Positions 60,406 to 64,000 of a stretch of 64,000 bases of DNA are shown piece by piece. The translations under genes were made by a program, and so were the position numbers. The notes under the pieces are model-generated. The model worked only from the letters and a program-made list of their open reading frames with translations, had not been told where the DNA came from and did no database searches. The stretch is from Bacteroidota bacterium (GTDB lineage Bacteria; Bacteroidota; Bacteroidia; Bacteroidales; Bacteroidaceae): the NCBI GenBank assembly GCA_023425865.1, contig JAFABV010000004.1:6942-70941 (forward strand). The letters run 5' to 3'. Numbering within the stretch: the stretch's first letter is position 1; each line of letters opens with the position of its first letter.

Positions 60406-61674
60406 ATGCAAGTACTAATGTTTGGATGGGAGTATCCTCCTCATGTCTATGGCGGCTTGGCTACCGCCAACTTCGGTATCTCCGAAGGACTTCACGCGCA
60501 AGGCGACATCGATATTACGCTGTGTCTGCCCAAACCATGGGGTGACGAAGACCGCACCATGGCCAAGATTGTGGCCATGAACTGTGTGCCCATTGCCTAC
60601 CGTAACGTTGACCACGACTATGTGACGGGGCGCATGGGCAAACTCATGGACGCCGACGACTATTTTCGTTACCGCGACCACATCTACGCAGATTTCAACT
60701 ACATGCACGTCAACGACCTGGGCTGCATGGACTTTGCCGGCGGATATCCTGCCAATCTGCACGAAGAGATCAACAACTATTCGGTCATCGCAGGCGTTGT
60801 GGCACGCACCGAACAGTTTGACATCATTCACGCCCACGACTGGCTCACCTATCCGGCAGGCATCCATGCCAAGCAGGTGAGCGGCAAACCGCTGTGCATA
60901 CATGTACATGCCACCGACTACGACCGCAGCCGCGGACAAGTGAACCCTACGGTATACGCCATAGAGAAAGACGGTATGGACCACGCCGACTGTATCATGT
61001 GCGTGAGCGAACTGACCCGCACAACGGTGATCAACCAGTACCACCAAGACCCACGAAAGGTGTTTACCGTACACAACGCGGTGTATCCCCTGAGCGCAGA
61101 GAACCAAGCCATACCGCGCCCCGACCATACCAACAGGGACAAGGTGGTGACTTTCCTCGGACGCATCACCATGCAAAAAGGACCCGAATATTTTGTGGAG
61201 GCCGCCAATATGGTGCTGCACCGCACTAACAACGTGAGGTTTTGCATGGCCGGGTCGGGCGACATGATGGACCAGATGATATATCTTGCCGCCGAACGAG
61301 GCATTGCCGACAGGTTCCATTTCCCGGGATTCATGCGTGGCAAGCAGGTGTATGAATGCCTGAAAAACTCTGATGTGTATGTCATGCCCTCGGTGAGCGA
61401 ACCATTCGGCATCTCGCCCCTTGAGGCCATGCAATGCGGCACGCCTACCATCATTTCTAAGCAAAGCGGATGCGCTGAAATACTGAACAACTGCGTCAAG
61501 GTGGACTACTGGGACATTCATGCGCTGGCAGACGCCATATACGGCATTTGCAACAACGACAGCCTGTTCAACTATCTACAGGAGGAGGGCAAGAAAGAAG
61601 TGGACCAGATCACCTGGGAAAAAGTGGGAGCATGGATTCGGGAGCTGTATCTCAGGACGCTGAAATGGATATAG
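60406..61674 (+). CDS. GT4-family glycosyltransferase (glycogen synthase-like)
   Basis: A 422-residue GT-B enzyme. The N-terminal domain starts MFGWEYPPHVYGGLATANFG, with the glycine loop that contacts the donor phosphate. HAHDWLTYPAGIHAK and CVSELTRTTVINQYH follow. The C-terminal nucleotide-sugar domain has TFLGRITMQKGPEYFVEAA and the E-x7-E motif SEPFGISPLEAMQCGTP. Its place after the debranching enzyme suggests glycogen synthesis from a sugar nucleotide, but specificity is inferred from context. The gene is followed 51 bp later by the GH57-like gene. Confidence 0.88.
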   Translation: MQVLMFGWEYPPHVYGGLATANFGISEGLHAQGDIDITLCLPKPWGDEDRTMAKIVAMNCVPIAYRNVDHDYVTGRMGKLMDADDYFRYRDHIYADFNYMHVNDLGCMDFAGGYPANLHEEINNYSVIAGVVARTEQFDIIHAHDWLTYPAGIHAKQVSGKPLCIHVHATDYDRSRGQVNPTVYAIEKDGMDHADCIMCVSELTRTTVINQYHQDPRKVFTVHNAVYPLSAENQAIPRPDHTNRDKVVTFLGRITMQKGPEYFVEAANMVLHRTNNVRFCMAGSGDMMDQMIYLAAERGIADRFHFPGFMRGKQVYECLKNSDVYVMPSVSEPFGISPLEAMQCGTPTIISKQSGCAEILNNCVKVDYWDIHALADAIYGICNNDSLFNYLQEEGKKEVDQITWEKVGAWIRELYLRTLKWI

Positions 61675-61725
61675 AAGAGCGGTGCCTGGAATTGAAATCA
61701 ACAATAACCATTAAACTTAGAAAAG

Positions 61726-63171
61726 ATGAAAACGATTTGCCTATACTTTGAAATACATCAGATCATCCATCTGAAGCGCTACCGCTTCTTCGACATTGGC
61801 ACTGACCACTATTACTACGATGACTATGAGAATGAGCGCTCGATTACCGACATCGTGGAACGCTCGTATATGCCAGCACTGACCACCATAGAGCAGATGA
61901 TTGCCGAAAACGGCGACTTCTTCAAGGTGGCGTTCTCGCTTTCAGGAGTGGCCATCGAGCAAATGGAACTGCATGCCCCGCAGGTGCTCGAGAAACTGCA
62001 AGACCTCAGCAAGACCGGGTGCGTGGAGTTTCTGGCTGAGCCTTATTCTCACGGTCTCTCATCGCTCATCGACAAGCAGTGCTTCGCTGCCGACGTCAAG
62101 AAACAGTGTAAAAAGATAAAGGAATATTTTGGCAAGAAGCCCACAGTGCTCCGCAACTCTTCGCTGATCTACAGCGACGACATCGGGCTGCTGGCCGCCC
62201 AGATGGAGTTCAACGGCATGCTCACCGAGGGCGCCAAGCACGTGTTGGGATGGAAGTCGCCCCACTACGTGTACCACAGCGCACTGGCTCCCAACCTGAA
62301 ACTGCTGCTTCGCGACATTACCCTGAGCGATGACATCTGCCTGAGATTCAGCAATGCCGACTGGGACGGCTACCCACTTTTCGCGGACAAATACATCGAA
62401 CGCATTGCCAAGTTACCCCAAGAGGAACAGGTCATCAACATCTTCATGGAGCTGACCGCCATTGGTATCTCACAACCGCTGTCGTCAAATATCCTGGAGT
62501 TCTTCCGCGCGCTGCCGGCTTTCGCCAAGCAATACGGCATCACGTTCTCTACCCCCACAGAGATCTGCATGAAGATGAAGAGCGTAGGCCCATTAGAGGT
62601 GCCCGACACCCTGTCGTGGGTTGACGAGGAGCGCGACGTGAGCTCGTGGCTCGGAAACCCCATGCAGCGCGAAGCCTTCGACAAGCTCTACAGCGTTGCC
62701 GAGCGGGTGCGCATTGCCAATGACCCGCGCATCAACCAAGACTGGGACTATCTGCAGGCCAGCAACAACTTCAGGTTCATGACCACCAAGCCCTCGAACG
62801 TGGCCATAGACCGAGGCATCTACACCAGTCCGTTTGACGCCTTCACCAACTACATGAACATTCTCGGTGATTTCATCACCCGCGTCAACGACCTCTATCC
62901 GTCTGAAATCGACAATGAGCAACTCAACTCGCTGCTTACCACCATCAAGAACGAGGGTGACGAGATCGAGATGAAAGACAAGGAGATAGCCCGCCTGCAA
63001 GCCAAGATAGAGAAGATAGAAGCCGAGACCGAGAAACTGAGACTCGCGGCAGCTACGCCCAAAAAGACCGCCAAACGCGTGACCGCGGCTAAGAAGACCA
63101 CGTCACCAGCGTCCGAAGGCAAGCCGGCACCCAAGAAACGGGCAGCCAAAAAGGTGACAGAAGAAAAATAA
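61726..63171 (+). CDS. GH57 alpha-amylase-like protein, catalytic-acid motif degenerate
   Basis: A 481-residue protein clearly of the Bacteroidetes GH57 group (KRYRFFDIGTDHYYYDDYEN, FRNTELIYSDD-like VLRNSSLIYSDDIG, and WVDEERDVSSWLGNPMQ). The presumed nucleophile Glu105 (EFLAEPYSHGL) is kept. However, the first conserved motif is HQI (11-13) rather than HQP. The segment that normally reads MDYETFGEH, with the catalytic Asp, is MELTAIGIS (241-249). Hydrolysis by the usual mechanism therefore looks lost; it may bind glycogen or regulate. Substituted GH57 alpha-amylase-like proteins are known as a group. The C-terminus adds a coiled coil (about 410-445) and a Lys/Ala-rich tail. Confidence 0.88.
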   Translation: MKTICLYFEIHQIIHLKRYRFFDIGTDHYYYDDYENERSITDIVERSYMPALTTIEQMIAENGDFFKVAFSLSGVAIEQMELHAPQVLEKLQDLSKTGCVEFLAEPYSHGLSSLIDKQCFAADVKKQCKKIKEYFGKKPTVLRNSSLIYSDDIGLLAAQMEFNGMLTEGAKHVLGWKSPHYVYHSALAPNLKLLLRDITLSDDICLRFSNADWDGYPLFADKYIERIAKLPQEEQVINIFMELTAIGISQPLSSNILEFFRALPAFAKQYGITFSTPTEICMKMKSVGPLEVPDTLSWVDEERDVSSWLGNPMQREAFDKLYSVAERVRIANDPRINQDWDYLQASNNFRFMTTKPSNVAIDRGIYTSPFDAFTNYMNILGDFITRVNDLYPSEIDNEQLNSLLTTIKNEGDEIEMKDKEIARLQAKIEKIEAETEKLRLAAATPKKTAKRVTAAKKTTSPASEGKPAPKKRAAKKVTEEK

Positions 63172-63228
63172 GCAACCATATACCCTATATAGAGTAGATG
63201 TGGGGATTTCTCCCCAGCACCTCTCATT

Positions 63229-63259
63229 GCACCGTACGTACGGATCTCGTATACGGCGC
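63229..63259 (-). ncRNA. Group II intron domain V
   Basis: A 31-nt hairpin with the domain V layout: GCGCCGTA, TACGAGATCC bulge/loop region, then GTACGTACGGTGC. It immediately follows the reverse transcriptase stop codon (63259-63261, overlapping by one base), as is common in compact introns. This is the catalytic core of splicing. Confidence 0.75.
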
Positions 63260-63870
63260 TACATACATATAGAAGTTCGCAAACTCTGATACAAAGCATA
63301 AGGGTCGACCAAGCCAGGTCGGCTCTTGCTTTTATCAGTCCTCTCCACTTTCGGCATGGCAAGCACCTTGGTCTTGTAGATGGTTCCACATTTCTTCCAT
63401 CGCTTGACTATCACTACCCTTACCTTGTGACGCATCCATGGCCCGAACTTATCCCTAAGGTACGTGGACATACTGCCTATGCGGTAGTAATTGACCCAGC
63501 CCCTTATGGTTTGATTCAGTCTGGTGAAAACTTTGGATAAGGGCTGCGCGCTCGCCCTTTTGCGCACGAGTATTGACTTGACCTTAACCTCCAGCTTCTC
63601 CTTTGCCTTGTCTGTTGGCTTGCACTGCCAGCCTTGGCTGCTCTTCCAAAACGTAAAGCCCAGGAATGTACTCTTCGTAGGCCTTACAACTTTGGTCTTG
63701 GCCGCACTGACTTTCAGACGCAACTTGCGCTCGAGCCAGCTGCTGACCGATGCCATTACTCTGTCCGCTGCCATCTCACTCTTGACATAGATGTAGAAGT
63801 CGTCTGCATAGCGGACAAACCTCAGCCCTCTGCCCTCGAATTCCTTGTCCAGTTTGTCAAGGTAGATATT
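63259..63870 (-). pseudogene. Group II intron reverse transcriptase/maturase, 5'-truncated
   Basis: An open frame of 203 codons without its start. It begins NIYLDKLDKEFEGRGLRF and has the RT active site VRYADDFYIYV. The RT thumb (LRLKVSAAKTKVVRPTKSTFLGFTFW) and the maturase domain follow (TRLNQTIRGWVNYYRIGSMSTYLRDKFGPWMRHKVR). No HNH endonuclease follows. Upstream of codon NIY (63870) the frame meets a stop and unrelated sequence, marking the insertion point. It is not functional as it stands. Confidence 0.88.
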
Positions 63871-64000
63871 AAAAACTCAAGTTTCGGATTTAGACTTTGA
63901 GGTTGAATTTATTGCATAAAAAAGGCTTTGAGTATTTCCGTATGTCACGGAAAATGAGTAAATTAGATGTGACAAAAAAAACATTACTCAAAACTCAAAG
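63871..64000 (+). mobile_element. Left end of an insertion sequence inside the intron
   Basis: From about 63871 (AAAAACTCAAGTTTCGG) the sequence becomes AT-rich, and 70 bp later an ORF starts that runs off the window. The abrupt loss of the RT frame at 63870 fixes the junction within a few bases. The other end and any target duplication lie outside. Confidence 0.7.
63942..64000 (+). CDS. Probable transposase N-terminus (partial)
   Basis: An ATG at 63942 opens a frame MSRKMSKLDVTKKTLLKTQ that continues past the edge. Its position just inside the element end and its basic N-terminus suggest a transposase. The family cannot be assigned from 19 residues. Confidence 0.5.
   Translation, partial: MSRKMSKLDVTKKTLLKTQ

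Larger units (their letters stand above)
63190..63870 (-). mobile_element. 3' part of a group II intron, truncated by an IS
   Basis: On the minus strand, in order: the reverse transcriptase C-terminal half (63870-63259), a domain V hairpin (63259-63229: GCGCCGTA...TACGGTGC), then a domain VI hairpin (about 63227-63190, CTGGGG/CCCCAC core). The 3' splice site should be near 63190, only 19 bp beyond the end of the GH57-like gene. The 5' part of the intron is missing because foreign sequence starts at about 63871. Confidence 0.85.

Overview
The window looks like a chromosomal segment of a Bacteroidales bacterium, most likely Prevotellaceae (Prevotella sensu lato). The evidence is a SusC/SusD system with an ECF sigma/FecR pair, FetA/FetB-like and MacAB-TolC-like transporters, a GH57-containing glycogen operon, and seven full matches to the Bacteroidetes promoter pattern (TTTG, 19-20 nt, TAnnTTTG) in front of genes or RNA candidates. 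Genus and species are inference.

Layout. 0-10 kb: a partial ECF sigma gene (minus strand) faces away from FecR and an STN-containing SusC, then SusD, a GH18 endo-glycosidase, and two DUF1735-type surface lipoproteins. This resembles the GH18-containing N-glycan loci of Bacteroides. 10.5-15.7 kb: a thiol-redox cluster with a glutaredoxin, a four-domain CoA-disulfide-reductase/rhodanese/TusA/DsrE protein, OxyR and a nitroreductase; an OxyR-like operator lies upstream of the fused gene. 15.8-23.4 kb: GDPD, a DASS anion transporter, and a TolC-MacA-MacB efflux operon whose permease carries an in-frame TAG. 23.5-24.4 kb: ribE, preceded by a promoter, a structured RNA candidate and an intrinsic terminator. 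24.5-30.3 kb: a phytase-esterase-like protein, a FetAB-like ABC pair with a degenerate ATPase, agmatine-to-putrescine genes and fmt. 30.3-31.8 kb: a gene-free repeat island. 31.8-40.9 kb: ROK glucokinase, PrsW-like protease, TsaC/Sua5, CLC channel, LysE, DUF4924, rfbD, prfC.

41.7-48.5 kb holds a complete trp operon (D-C-F-A-B-E-G, minus strand). Its leader encodes a 17-residue peptide with three consecutive Trp codons, followed by an alternative stem and a terminator, which is the layout of ribosome-mediated attenuation. Next come a GH28-GH105 pectinase fusion, a compact sRNA candidate at 51.5 kb, groESL with a CIRCE-shaped inverted repeat, a two-domain esterase, miaA, a lipid kinase and a glycogen operon (debranching enzyme, GT4, GH57-like protein lacking its catalytic-acid motif). 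The right edge is a group II intron 3' end (RT, domains V and VI) truncated by an insertion sequence.

The least explained signal is a family of four intergenic arrays (10.2, 30.5, 41.2 and 56.0 kb). Each has 4-5 tandem units of exactly 23 bp built around a palindrome (TTCTATATAGAA) and a second small dyad (ATCnGAT). All four lie in the same orientation, and at least one unit shows a symmetric compensatory change. I do not recognise this family.
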